The notes under the pieces were generated by a model that saw nothing but the letters and a program-made list of their open reading frames with translations, did not search any database and was not told where the DNA came from. Shown here in pieces: positions 1 to 8,429 of a stretch of DNA of 38,414 nucleotides (positions are counted from its first letter, which is position 1; every line of letters begins with the position of its first letter). The DNA comes from Erysipelotrichales bacterium. GTDB taxonomy: Bacteria; Bacillota_I; Bacilli_A; Acholeplasmatales; WRBM01. Both the position numbers and the translations under genes were made by a program. The stretch lies in assembly GCA_009784525.1 (NCBI GenBank), contig WRBM01000016.1, forward strand, positions 1 to 38,414, given 5' to 3'.

Positions 1-1
1 G

Positions 2-613
2 GAACAAATGATAGTTGTTCGTAATGCCTGGGGTCCGATGGAAGTACTTGACGGAATGGGCATGGCTGAGAGTTCAATGTTTTCAACTGAAGTTACTGTC
101 TTTTTACCTCATGTTGGAAACTTCTTTATAAACACACAATTTCTTTCAGGTCCAGGACAAATTTTCTTAAGGATTGAAGAAGTCCAAAGGCATGTTGTTG
201 ATTTTTCGCCTGGCGCTTCTTTAAGGTTAAATATCTTTAGAGGTAGTTATGGATCAGAGATGCATAGAATAATACTTAATCAGAATGCCAGATTCAACGT
301 ATCAATTCCAAATACGTCAGGATTGATATTTATTATTTATCGCTTTGATGGTCATGGCTTTGACTGGAGTGACTCTCATTGGTTCTTTAATGGCGGTAGT
401 GGCACTATAACTTTACCGGCAGGAACTTACTATATGGGCTATTTTCAAGCACCACGAGGTTGGTCAGGAAATATTAATATCACGAGAGTTAACGTACCAC
501 TAATATTATCTTTAGATTTATTGTCAACAGGAATGAGTCATAATGCCGTGACAGAAGAAGACTTTGAAAGATTGTCTGTTATACTTAATAAAGAGTTTAA
601 CACAACAACTTGA
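2..613 (+). CDS. C-terminal part of an unrecognised protein, cut by the window edge
   Basis: The reading frame is open from the first bases of the window to a TGA at 611–613, so it probably continues upstream. An ATG at position 8 has only GGA seven bases before it, and I cannot tell whether it is a true start. The visible 200 residues are rich in beta-prone, aromatic and Gly/Asn stretches (for example SHWFFNGGSGTITLPAGTYY), which looks like an extracellular beta-sandwich domain. The tail is short and polar. No membrane anchor, catalytic motif or family signature is visible. It may be the end of a secreted or surface protein, but that is inference from composition only. Confidence 0.5.
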   Translation, partial: EQMIVVRNAWGPMEVLDGMGMAESSMFSTEVTVFLPHVGNFFINTQFLSGPGQIFLRIEEVQRHVVDFSPGASLRLNIFRGSYGSEMHRIILNQNARFNVSIPNTSGLIFIIYRFDGHGFDWSDSHWFFNGGSGTITLPAGTYYMGYFQAPRGWSGNINITRVNVPLILSLDLLSTGMSHNAVTEEDFERLSVILNKEFNTTT

Positions 614-663
614 ATATTAAGCTGAATTCTGATAAAATGTATTAGTATATAAAGGATGGTTTT

Positions 664-1083
664 ATGAAATATACTAAAGCAGTCTTAATTTGGCTTTTAA
701 TAATCCCAACAATAATTATAAACGCCATTTTAAGAAGGTTTATTACTGAGCCGTTATTTGGTGATAATTTCGCTTTACCTTTAAGTAATATAATTTTAAG
801 TTTTCTGGTTTTTTATATTGCCTATTTCTTTATACCAAAGTTAGGCAAAGGCAAAGTTTCTGAATTTATCTCAATTGGTATAATTTGGTTAGCTTTAATC
901 AGTTTCTTTGATTTAATTATAAATTTGAGTAATAATCTTTTTATCTCAGAGTTTTTTTATGCCCATGATATTACGCATGGCAACTTGTGGTTTATAGTTT
1001 TAGTAATCTGCTTTCTAGCGCCACTCTTAGTCGCAAAATGGAAAAATTTGATTATAATAGAGCAGAATAAGCGATTTAAGTAG
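664..1083 (+). CDS. small four-helix membrane protein, function unknown
   Basis: This 139-residue protein is almost entirely hydrophobic. Four membrane segments are visible, at about residues 7–25, 38–57, 67–87 and 107–125, with a lysine-rich C-terminal tail that would face the cytoplasm. A good ribosome binding site (AAAGGATGG) lies just before the ATG. I do not recognise the family. It lies 51 bases after the preceding gene and before the AI-2E-type permease gene, and nothing in that context gives it a job. Confidence 0.6.
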   Translation: MKYTKAVLIWLLIIPTIIINAILRRFITEPLFGDNFALPLSNIILSFLVFYIAYFFIPKLGKGKVSEFISIGIIWLALISFFDLIINLSNNLFISEFFYAHDITHGNLWFIVLVICFLAPLLVAKWKNLIIIEQNKRFK

Positions 1084-1167
1084 TAATTTTAAAATAAATG
1101 ATTTTATTGTCGGTTGCTTTTTGAATAGAATAAATTTTTATTTCATAAAATATACTGGGTGATTATA

Positions 1168-2286
1168 ATGTTTGCGAAGTATAAGAAAAACGCAGTTTAT
1201 ATTTTATGCTTTCTAGGTTCATTATACCTTATATCTTTAATCATCCGTCCATTTTGGAATATTTTTAATGTAATCTATGAGATTTTATTGCCTTTTATCC
1301 TTGGTTTTGGGATTGCCTTTGTTCTTCATCCTTTAGTTGACTGGCTAGAAAAAAGAAAACTTCCTCGGTTAGCGGCAGTTTTGCTAGTTGCTTTAGGGTT
1401 AATCATTATCTTAGTTATTGCTGTTATTAGTGTCTTTCCGATTTTTTTAAGAGAAATTGAAGAGCTTACAGCAAATTCAGCTCAGATTTTTCAGAATATT
1501 GATGATTTATTTAAAAGTTTTGCGAATTGGTTTTCTTTTTTACCAGAAGATAAAAGACCAACTATAACTAATTTACTAGCAATCTTTGATCGAAATCCGG
1601 AAATTATCAATGATATGTTAGTTAATTTTGCTCTATCGTTTTATAGCTCATTATCGTTAATGCTTTTTATACCGATGATTGCAATTTATACTTTATATGA
1701 TTTTAATAAAATAAAATGTAATTTTAGTAATTATCTAAAGAAACGAAAAAGAACAGTTTGGCATGCTTATTTTTGTGATGTCAAAAGACTTCTTGAAAAT
1801 TACTCAAAGGGTCTTTTTTTAGTAATGTTGGTAATGATTATTTTATCGACAGTCGGATTTTATTTTATTGGACTTGAATATCCATTATTGTTTGGGATTA
1901 TTATTGGTCTCAGTAATCTTGTCCCGATTATTGGTCAGTTAATCGGTGGAGCTTTAGTTGTTGTATTCGCCTTGACTCAGTCGGTAACAATCGCCATTGG
2001 TGCGCTAATTATTGTTTTAATATTACAACTAATTGAATCAAACTTAATTACACCATATATTCAAAGTAAAACAGCGAAATTATCGCCAGTTTTTGTTATC
2101 TTGTCGTTTATTGTTTTTGGTCGCTTTTTTGGAATTATTGGTATGATTATGGCAGTACCTTTATTAGGAATTATTATTCTTTCCATCAATTATTTAAGAG
2201 AAAATTCATCGCGGTCTAAAAACATAAAAATCTTAAATTCAGATTTGCCAAAATCCCCTGATGAAGCACTAGCAGAAGATAAGTAG
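1168..2286 (+). CDS. AI-2E family transporter / PerM-like permease (YrrI position)
   Basis: This is a polytopic membrane protein of about 372 residues. It has the layout of the AI-2E/PerM family: two hydrophobic segments at the N terminus, a soluble middle region (about residues 95–150), then a block of five or six helices. The C-terminal block carries the Gly/Pro-rich run LSNLVPIIGQLIGG, which is typical of the family. The start chosen is the ATG at 1168, preceded by GGGTGA; a GTG nine bases upstream is also in frame but lies inside that binding site. In Bacillus a permease of this family (YrrI) also lies just upstream of alaS, so position supports the call. Substrates in this family vary and are often unknown; transport of AI-2 is not implied. 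Confidence 0.85.
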   Translation: MFAKYKKNAVYILCFLGSLYLISLIIRPFWNIFNVIYEILLPFILGFGIAFVLHPLVDWLEKRKLPRLAAVLLVALGLIIILVIAVISVFPIFLREIEELTANSAQIFQNIDDLFKSFANWFSFLPEDKRPTITNLLAIFDRNPEIINDMLVNFALSFYSSLSLMLFIPMIAIYTLYDFNKIKCNFSNYLKKRKRTVWHAYFCDVKRLLENYSKGLFLVMLVMIILSTVGFYFIGLEYPLLFGIIIGLSNLVPIIGQLIGGALVVVFALTQSVTIAIGALIIVLILQLIESNLITPYIQSKTAKLSPVFVILSFIVFGRFFGIIGMIMAVPLLGIIILSINYLRENSSRSKNIKILNSDLPKSPDEALAEDK

Positions 2287-2299
2287 AAATGATTCATAA

Positions 2300-2337
2300 A
2301 AAGTTGAAAATTGAAATGGATTTTCTACTTTTTTTTT
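2300..2337 (+). terminator. Rho-independent terminator after the permease gene
   Basis: AAAGTTGAAAAT at 2300–2311 pairs with ATTTTCTACTTT at 2320–2331, with one T–T mismatch and an 8-base loop. It runs directly into a T tract that ends near 2337. It separates the permease from the alaS operon. Confidence 0.7.
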
Positions 2338-2351
2338 GTTATGATACGTGT

Positions 2352-2357
2352 TATAAT
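2352..2357 (+). promoter_or_regulatory. -10 element of the alaS operon promoter
   Basis: TATAAT lies at 2352–2357, 33 bases before the alaS start. The -35 position falls in a T-rich run, so the upstream half is weak. The resulting leader is too short for a T-box. Confidence 0.5.
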
Positions 2358-2389
2358 ATTTAAAGATATTATTTTCGGAAGGAATACTC

Positions 2390-5002
2390 ATGAAATATAA
2401 AACAAGTAAGGAAATCAGAGAGATTTGGATTCGCTTTTTCAAGGAAAGAAATCATAAAGTAGAATCAAGCAGTCCTTTGGTTCCGATTAATGATAACTCA
2501 TTATTATGGATTAACGCTGGAATTGCGCCTTTAAAGAAATATTTCGATGGTAGAGAAGTGCCACCATCAAGAAGAATTGTCAATATCCAGAAATGCTTAA
2601 GAACAAATGATATTGAAAATGTCGGAAAGACGGCTAGACATCATACTTTTTTTGAGATGCTCGGCAATTTTTCGATTGGCGATTATTTTAAAGAAGAAGC
2701 AGTTAGTTGGGGCATGGAAATCTTAACATCAAAAGAATATTTTGGTTTTGATTTGGAAAAATTATATTTTACAGTTTATGAGACTGATCACGAAACAGCG
2801 TTACTTTGGCAACGCTTAGGTGTCAAAAAAGAAAAAATAATTTTCTTAAAGAATAATTTCTGGGAAATTGGTGAAGGACCTTGTGGACCTTGTACAGAAA
2901 TCTTTTATGATCGCGGTCCGGCTTTCGATAAAAGAGGCAAAGAGTTAATCGAGCAAGATCTGGAAAATGATCGATATATTGAAATCTGGAATATAGTCTT
3001 TTCACAGTATAACAGCAAAGAAGGTCTGATGCGTAAAGATTATCCGGAATTACCAGCTAAAAATATTGATACTGGTATGGGCTTTGAACGGCTAGTTGCG
3101 ATTATTCAAAATGCAAAAACTAACTTTGAAACAGATTTATTTTTGCCGATTATTGAAGAAATTAGTATCCTTTCTAAGAAAACTTATAACGGCGAAATGG
3201 CTTTTAAAGTAATTGCGGATCATGCAAGAACTCTAACAATGGCGATTGCCGATGGTGCCATCTTAAGTAATGAAGGTAGGGGCTATGTTTTAAGAAGAGT
3301 TCTAAGAAGAGCTTTAAAACATGCTAGACATTTAGGTTTTGACAAACCGATTGTTTATCTTTTAGTCGATAAAGTTGTAAAGATTATGCAAAGTGCTTAT
3401 CCTAATATTCGTGAAAAAGCCGAAATTATCAAAGAAATTATCAGAAAAGAAGAAGAAAAATTTCTTCAGACTTTAGCTTCTGGTGAAAAGAAACTAATGG
3501 AACTAGCTAAAAAAGCTAAGATTTTTTTTCCACCGGAAGAGGCTTTTTTACTTTATGATACTTATGGTTTTCCAGTTGAATTAACAATTGAATATCTTGA
3601 AGAATTTAATCTTCAACTTGACCTTGATAATTATCAGAGAATTATGCAGGAACAAAAAGATAATTCCCGTAAGTCAATGAAAAAACAAGATGAGATGCAG
3701 ATTCAAAATGAAGAATTTATTCAGTTTAAGGATAAATCAGAATTTATTGGTTATGATAATTGTCAAAAAGAAGCTAAAGTAATTAAGATTTTTCCACAAG
3801 GCATTGTTTTAGATCAGACGCCTTTTTATGCTGAGCAGGGAGGACAAGCCGCAGACAAAGGCAAAATTGACACTCAGGCTGTTTTAGACGTCTTTAAATT
3901 GCCTAATGGCCAGCATTGTCATAAAGTCGAAAGCCCTGAAGATTTTATTGTCGGTAAAAAATATCTGGCGGCAATTGATTTGGATTATCGTTTAAATGTC
4001 GCAAGAAACCATTCGGCGGCTCATTTATTGCATGCGGCTTTAAAAAGTATTGTTGGCTCCCATGCAAACCAACAAGGTTCACAAGTTGAGGAAAAGTCTT
4101 TTCGCTTTGATTTCAATAATTATCAGTCATTAGACGAAAAAACATTACTTGCGATTGAAGCTAAAGTTTTAGAAGATATTAATCTTTCTCATTCGGTTAT
4201 AACTAAGTTAATTAAAAAGGAAGAAGCTGATAAGTTAGGAGCGATTGCGCTTTTTGATGAGAAATATGGTGCAAAGGTCCGGATGGTTGATATGAATAGC
4301 GCTAAGGAGCTGTGCTCTGGTACGCATGTAAGTAATACTAAAGAAATCGGCAGTTTTGCGATTTTGGAATATTCTTCAATTGGGTCAGGTATTTATCGGA
4401 TAGAAGCAACAACAGGTCCGGCTTTAAAGAGTGCTTTATTAGCAAAAACGAAAAATATTGATACAGAAATTAACAATCTAAAAATCAAGGCTGAATCAAT
4501 AATTGAAACAGCTAAGATAAAAAATATTTCATTAAGCTTTACTACGCCAAAAACAGTACTTATGGTTGAAAGCTATAATTACTATCTACAGGTGCGTGAA
4601 AGTTTAAGCCAAATGAAAGAAGCTGTTAAAAGATTAGAAAAAGAATTTGAACGCTTATCTGGAAATAATGCAATCGCAGACATCAAAAAATATCTGGACC
4701 AAATAGTTTCGGATCGTTTAGTAATTAAAACAGAGGATTTAGCCGTTAAGGAATTAAAAAGTTTAGCTGATGCTTTACATAATGCGATGAAACAAGGAAC
4801 AGTTTTTATCGTTGGATTATATGAAGAAAAACTAATCTTTATCGCTAAAACTAATACTAACAATGCCTCTGATTTAGTAAAAAAGGCTTGTGCGATTACT
4901 AATGGTTCTGGTGGTGGTCGTAATGATTTTGCGCAAGGTGGCAGCGCGCAGACTGAAAAACTTGAGCAGGTTATGGCATTAATTAATCAAGAATTATCAT
5001 GA
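2390..5002 (+). CDS. alaS: alanyl-tRNA synthetase
   Basis: AlaS attaches alanine to tRNA-Ala in the cytoplasm and removes mischarged serine or glycine. The 870 residues match full-length bacterial AlaS. The N-terminal class II catalytic domain includes GNFSIGDYFKEEA and the arginine-rich RGYVLRRVLRRALKHAR. The editing domain has both zinc-binding halves, HSAAHLLHAAL (HxxxH) and CSGTHVSN (CxxxH). The C-Ala domain ends with the glycine-rich NGSGGGRNDFAQGG. The start is the ATG after GGAAGGAA. It is the first gene of a long operon and overlaps ruvX by four bases (ATGA), which suggests coupled translation. Confidence 0.98.
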   Translation: MKYKTSKEIREIWIRFFKERNHKVESSSPLVPINDNSLLWINAGIAPLKKYFDGREVPPSRRIVNIQKCLRTNDIENVGKTARHHTFFEMLGNFSIGDYFKEEAVSWGMEILTSKEYFGFDLEKLYFTVYETDHETALLWQRLGVKKEKIIFLKNNFWEIGEGPCGPCTEIFYDRGPAFDKRGKELIEQDLENDRYIEIWNIVFSQYNSKEGLMRKDYPELPAKNIDTGMGFERLVAIIQNAKTNFETDLFLPIIEEISILSKKTYNGEMAFKVIADHARTLTMAIADGAILSNEGRGYVLRRVLRRALKHARHLGFDKPIVYLLVDKVVKIMQSAYPNIREKAEIIKEIIRKEEEKFLQTLASGEKKLMELAKKAKIFFPPEEAFLLYDTYGFPVELTIEYLEEFNLQLDLDNYQRIMQEQKDNSRKSMKKQDEMQIQNEEFIQFKDKSEFIGYDNCQKEAKVIKIFPQGIVLDQTPFYAEQGGQAADKGKIDTQAVLDVFKLPNGQHCHKVESPEDFIVGKKYLAAIDLDYRLNVARNHSAAHLLHAALKSIVGSHANQQGSQVEEKSFRFDFNNYQSLDEKTLLAIEAKVLEDINLSHSVITKLIKKEEADKLGAIALFDEKYGAKVRMVDMNSAKELCSGTHVSNTKEIGSFAILEYSSIGSGIYRIEATTGPALKSALLAKTKNIDTEINNLKIKAESIIETAKIKNISLSFTTPKTVLMVESYNYYLQVRESLSQMKEAVKRLEKEFERLSGNNAIADIKKYLDQIVSDRLVIKTEDLAVKELKSLADALHNAMKQGTVFIVGLYEEKLIFIAKTNTNNASDLVKKACAITNGSGGGRNDFAQGGSAQTEKLEQVMALINQELS

Positions 5003-5415
5003 AAGCTATCGGACTTGATTTAGGCTCAAAAACTTTAGGCATCGCTATTTCTGATCCTATGGGTTTAATCGCTAGACCTTTGGAAACCTTTCGGTTTAAA
5101 GAAGATGATTACCAAAAAGCCTTAGAGAGGGTTATTGAAATAGTAAAAGCCGAAAATATTGAGAAGATTGTTTTAGGTTTGCCAAAACATATGAACAATG
5201 ATATCGGAATACGTGGACAAATAAGTATTGATTTTAAAAAGAATATTGAAGAATATTTGCCGAAAGTTTTGGTTATATTAATTGATGAACGATTATCTTC
5301 AGTTTATGTTGACAGATTAATGATTTCAGCTGGTTTATCGCGCCAAAAGCGCAAAGAAAAAAAGGATGAACAAGCCGCGGTATTACTTTTACAGAATTAT
5401 CTAGATACAAAATAG
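4999..5415 (+). CDS. ruvX: YqgF/RuvX family nuclease, pre-16S rRNA processing
   Basis: This is an RNase H-fold protein of 138 residues, normal for the family. Family members act in maturation of the 5' end of 16S rRNA and were once called a Holliday junction resolvase. The first catalytic strand, GLDLGSKTLGIAISDP, carries the invariant Asp at residue 7. The later DERLSSV segment carries another acidic residue. Its ATG overlaps the alaS stop by four bases. The alaS–ruvX–DUF1292 order is the standard Firmicutes order and supports the assignment. Confidence 0.95.
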   Translation: MKAIGLDLGSKTLGIAISDPMGLIARPLETFRFKEDDYQKALERVIEIVKAENIEKIVLGLPKHMNNDIGIRGQISIDFKKNIEEYLPKVLVILIDERLSSVYVDRLMISAGLSRQKRKEKKDEQAAVLLLQNYLDTK

Positions 5416-5430
5416 AAAGGAAAGATTATA

Positions 5431-5778
5431 ATGAGTGAAAAAATGGAAAATGAATTGACAATTATCGATGAGGAGGGAGTAGAGCAAAAGTGCCGAATCC
5501 TATTTACGCATCATTCTGCAGAATTCAATAAGGATTATCTTGTTTATGAAATTATTGAAAAAGATGCGATTACAGCAGCTATCTTTGTACAAAACGATGA
5601 TGAAACCGGACAACTGTTTCCAATTGAATCAGAGGAAGAATGGCAGATGCTTGATGATTTAATGGAACAATGGGAAGATGAAGGAGAAGGCTCTTGTGGA
5701 GGTTGCGGTGGTAACTGTAACTGCGAGGGTGATTGCGAATGTGAAAATTTTTCCGATTGTGAAGAGCGCCCTGAATAA
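5431..5778 (+). CDS. DUF1292 (YrzB-like) protein with an unusual cysteine-rich tail
   Basis: The first 85 residues match the DUF1292 pattern: acidic, with NELTIIDEEGVEQKCRILFTF-like strands and a core ending in EEEWQMLDDLMEQW. Its function is not established. Position between ruvX and trmR matches Bacillus yrzB. The last 30 residues add a tail holding eight cysteines in CxxC, CxC and similar spacings (CGGCGGNCNCEGDCECENF), flanked by acidic residues. That could bind zinc or an iron–sulfur cluster, which is inference. The ribosome binding site is AAAGGAAAG. The stop codon overlaps the trmR start by one base (TAATG). Confidence 0.88.
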   Translation: MSEKMENELTIIDEEGVEQKCRILFTHHSAEFNKDYLVYEIIEKDAITAAIFVQNDDETGQLFPIESEEEWQMLDDLMEQWEDEGEGSCGGCGGNCNCEGDCECENFSDCEERPE

Positions 5779-6392
5779 TGAAAGATAAGCTGATAAGCTA
5801 TCTTAATCAATTAAATCATGTTAATGAGGATTTTCAGGAACTTGCTAATTATGCAAAGATTCACAATGTACCGATTATCAAAGCAGAAGGCTTAAATATC
5901 TTAAAATTTCTAGTAATAAAAAATAAGGCGAAAAGAATTTTAGAAATTGGGACAGCTATCGGTTATTCTGCACTTTCTTTGGCTTCTGTTTTTGAAGGAC
6001 AGGTTGATACGATTGAAAGAAACCCGGAAATGGTGAAATTGGCTAAAGCAAATATTGAAAAGTATGGGTATACTTACAGAATCAATCTAATTGAAGCAGA
6101 TGCTTTATTAGTTGATTTTTCTTTGCTTAAAGATAATTATGATTTAATATTTATTGATGCGGCTAAAGGGCAATATCCAAAATTTTTCAATATGTTTGCG
6201 CCTCTTTTAGCTCATTCGGGCATTATTGTGACGGATAACATTATTTTTCACGAGTCTGTATTGGCTGAAACTTCTTCGCGCTTAGCTAAAAAAATTGATG
6301 AATACAATAAGTTTTTAAGTAGCCATCCGGAATATAGAACAATATTTTTGGCAAGTGGTGATGGTTTAGCTATTACTTTCAAAAAAGATTAG
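5778..6392 (+). CDS. trmR: SAM-dependent O-methyltransferase, probable tRNA 5-hydroxyuridine methyltransferase
   Basis: This is a 204-residue class I methyltransferase of the caffeoyl-CoA/catechol O-methyltransferase-like family. Motif I is visible as ILEIGTAIGYSALSLA (about residues 54–69), followed by the acidic SAM-binding position in VDTIERNPEM. The metal-site region is LIFIDAAKGQYPKFF and VTDNIIF. Bacillus YrrM (TrmR) of this family methylates 5-hydroxyuridine to 5-methoxyuridine at tRNA position 34. Two U32 genes that would make the hydroxyuridine follow immediately, as they do in Bacillus, which supports the specific role. It begins on the stop codon of the DUF1292 gene. Confidence 0.88.
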   Translation: MKDKLISYLNQLNHVNEDFQELANYAKIHNVPIIKAEGLNILKFLVIKNKAKRILEIGTAIGYSALSLASVFEGQVDTIERNPEMVKLAKANIEKYGYTYRINLIEADALLVDFSLLKDNYDLIFIDAAKGQYPKFFNMFAPLLAHSGIIVTDNIIFHESVLAETSSRLAKKIDEYNKFLSSHPEYRTIFLASGDGLAITFKKD

Positions 6393-6399
6393 GATTATT

Positions 6400-7254
6400 A
6401 TGAAAATTTTAAGTGTAATTGAAAGCGAAAAGGATTTTATTAAACTTAAAGCGTTAAGCGATGGTTTTATCATTCGTTATGACCGATTAAATTATAAAAG
6501 CCGAAATCGGCTTTCCATAGAAAAAATCTGGCAATTAAGTGAAAATATTCAAGCTTCCGAAAAGGAAGTTTTTCTTGATTGTACATTGCTTTCAACTAAT
6601 AATGAATTGGAAATATTTGTTGCTATTTTAAAGAAATTTATTAAAATAAACGGCATTATCGTTTCTGATATCGGCTTTATTAATATAGCACTTAAAGAGA
6701 AACTCGCTCATTTATTAATTTATAATCCAGAAACACTTTTAACAAATCATCATGATTTCAATTTTTTCGCTGATTATAAGCTTTACGGAGCTTTTCTGGC
6801 TAAAGAATTAAGCCTTGAAGAAGCAATTGAAATTTTAGCATTAAAGAAATATAAGAGTTTTATAATTGGTTTCGGTCATTTGAATATGTTTTATTCCAGA
6901 AGAAAAATTTTGAGTAATTATTTAAAAAGCGAAAAGAAAAAAAAATATGCTTTAAATGATTTTCACTTTCAGTTACGGGAAGAGCTTAGACCAGATTTTC
7001 TGCCTCTTTTAGAAACAATCCATGGTAGTGCAATATTTCGGGCAAAGCCATTATCTTTATTAGCTGAACTTAAGCAGCTACAAACACTTGATTATCTGGT
7101 CTTAGATAATGTTTTTATCAATCGTGCTAGTTACTATCAAGTTGTTTCAACTTTTAAAGCAGTTCTTTCAGGCTCTATTAAAGAATTGCCGGTGGAAACA
7201 GATAGTGGTTTATTATATAATAAAAGTCTTATTCAAAAGGAGCCAAAACAATGA
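6400..7254 (+). CDS. trhP1: short U32-type protein, probable TrhP1/YrrN-like tRNA hydroxylation factor
   Basis: The 284-residue protein sits between trmR and a full U32 peptidase-family gene, the place of Bacillus yrrN (trhP1). Pieces of a U32-like TIM barrel can be followed, such as INGIIVSDIGFIN and the end LDYLVLDNVFINRASYYQVV. The cysteine motif of U32 proteins is absent, as expected for the first of the pair. Sequence drift is high, so the call rests largely on position and length. Its stop overlaps the start of trhP2 by four bases. A role with TrhP2 in making 5-hydroxyuridine-34 in tRNA is inferred. Confidence 0.68.
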   Translation: MKILSVIESEKDFIKLKALSDGFIIRYDRLNYKSRNRLSIEKIWQLSENIQASEKEVFLDCTLLSTNNELEIFVAILKKFIKINGIIVSDIGFINIALKEKLAHLLIYNPETLLTNHHDFNFFADYKLYGAFLAKELSLEEAIEILALKKYKSFIIGFGHLNMFYSRRKILSNYLKSEKKKKYALNDFHFQLREELRPDFLPLLETIHGSAIFRAKPLSLLAELKQLQTLDYLVLDNVFINRASYYQVVSTFKAVLSGSIKELPVETDSGLLYNKSLIQKEPKQ

Positions 7255-8429
7255 CAGAATTATTAGCTCCGGCAGGAGATCTGGAAAAATTAAATATCGC
7301 TTATCTTTATGGCGCTGATGCTTGTTATATTGGCGGAAAGAAATTTTCTTTGCGCTCAAGAGCTTCTAATTTTACAGAAGATGATCTTATTGAAGCGGTG
7401 AAAATAGCTAAAAGTTATCAGAAGAAACTTTATATAACGGTTAATATTATCCCTCATAACGAAGATTTAGCTGGCTTAGAGGCATATTTGTCTTTTCTGG
7501 AAAAAATCGGTGTTGACGGGATTATCTCAGCGTCACTGCATATCATTAAGCTCGCTTTAGATTTAACTAAACTTGAGGTGCATGTTTCCACACAACTTTC
7601 TGTTCTTAACTCAGAGGCCATTGATTTTTTAACTTCCTTAGGTGTTCAACGAGTAGTTTTAGGAAGAGAGCTATCTTATAAGGAGTTAGCAGAAATTAAG
7701 CAAAAATCAGCACTTGAATTAGAAGTCTTTATTCATGGTGGCATGTGTGCTGGTTATTCTGGTCGCTGTGTATTATCGAATAATATGACAGATAGAGACG
7801 CTAATAGAGGCGGTTGTGCCCATAGCTGTCGCTGGAATTTTGATTTATTCCATAAAGGTGAAAAACTAAATGATGAAGCAAATTATTTTTCGATGGCTGC
7901 TAAAGATTTACAGGCGATTAGATATATTCCCCGCTTATTAGATATTGGTATTAATTCTTTAAAGATTGAAGGAAGAATGAAAAGTCTTTATTATATTGCC
8001 CTCGTTGTGAAAACTTATAGAACGCTTATTGATAGTTATCAAAGAGACAAAAAAATTAACTTTGCTTATTATCTAAAAGAAATAAAAAAAGCCGAAAATC
8101 GGATGACGGCTTCAGGTTATTTAGAGGGTGCGGCTAAAGAAAACAAAACAATTTATAAAAAAAGAGCAGAAACTCCGCGCAAAGATTTTGTCGGTTTAGT
8201 TTTAGCCTATGATCAAGTAACTAAAATCGTAACTGTCGAACAACGCAACTATTTTATGGCTGGTCAGAAATTAGAGTTTTTTGGACCATCTTATAGTAAA
8301 AAGGTGACAGTTAAGGAAATAAGAGATGAGGCTGGGACAATCCTAGATGCATGTCGCCACCCACTTCAAAAAGTCTATTTTAAACTAAATTTTACTGTTT
8401 CAAAATACGATTTGATTCGTTTAGCTTAA
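7251..8429 (+). CDS. trhP2: U32 family tRNA hydroxylation protein TrhP2 (YrrO-like)
   Basis: This 392-residue protein carries the complete U32 signature EVFIHGGMCAGYSGRCVLS. Further cysteines in GGCAHSCRW complete the four-Cys set that binds an iron–sulfur cluster in related proteins. The N-terminal LLAPAGDLEKLNIAYLYGAD is also typical. Although annotated as peptidases, the Bacillus pair TrhP1/TrhP2 is needed for 5-hydroxyuridine synthesis at tRNA position 34. With trmR just upstream, the window encodes the whole 5-methoxyuridine branch. The C-terminal domain follows the TIM barrel as in long U32 members. The gene ends tail-to-tail, overlapping the minus-strand dismutase gene by four bases. 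Confidence 0.92.
   Translation: MTELLAPAGDLEKLNIAYLYGADACYIGGKKFSLRSRASNFTEDDLIEAVKIAKSYQKKLYITVNIIPHNEDLAGLEAYLSFLEKIGVDGIISASLHIIKLALDLTKLEVHVSTQLSVLNSEAIDFLTSLGVQRVVLGRELSYKELAEIKQKSALELEVFIHGGMCAGYSGRCVLSNNMTDRDANRGGCAHSCRWNFDLFHKGEKLNDEANYFSMAAKDLQAIRYIPRLLDIGINSLKIEGRMKSLYYIALVVKTYRTLIDSYQRDKKINFAYYLKEIKKAENRMTASGYLEGAAKENKTIYKKRAETPRKDFVGLVLAYDQVTKIVTVEQRNYFMAGQKLEFFGPSYSKKVTVKEIRDEAGTILDACRHPLQKVYFKLNFTVSKYDLIRLA

Noticed and set aside
2338-2389. T-box riboswitch before alaS
   Set aside because: Only about 30 bases lie between the predicted start of transcription and the ATG; no stem I or T-box sequence fits.
4999-5002. Mycoplasma code (TGA as tryptophan)
   Set aside because: alaS, trhP1 and yqeK end at TGA, and tryptophan is coded by TGG throughout.
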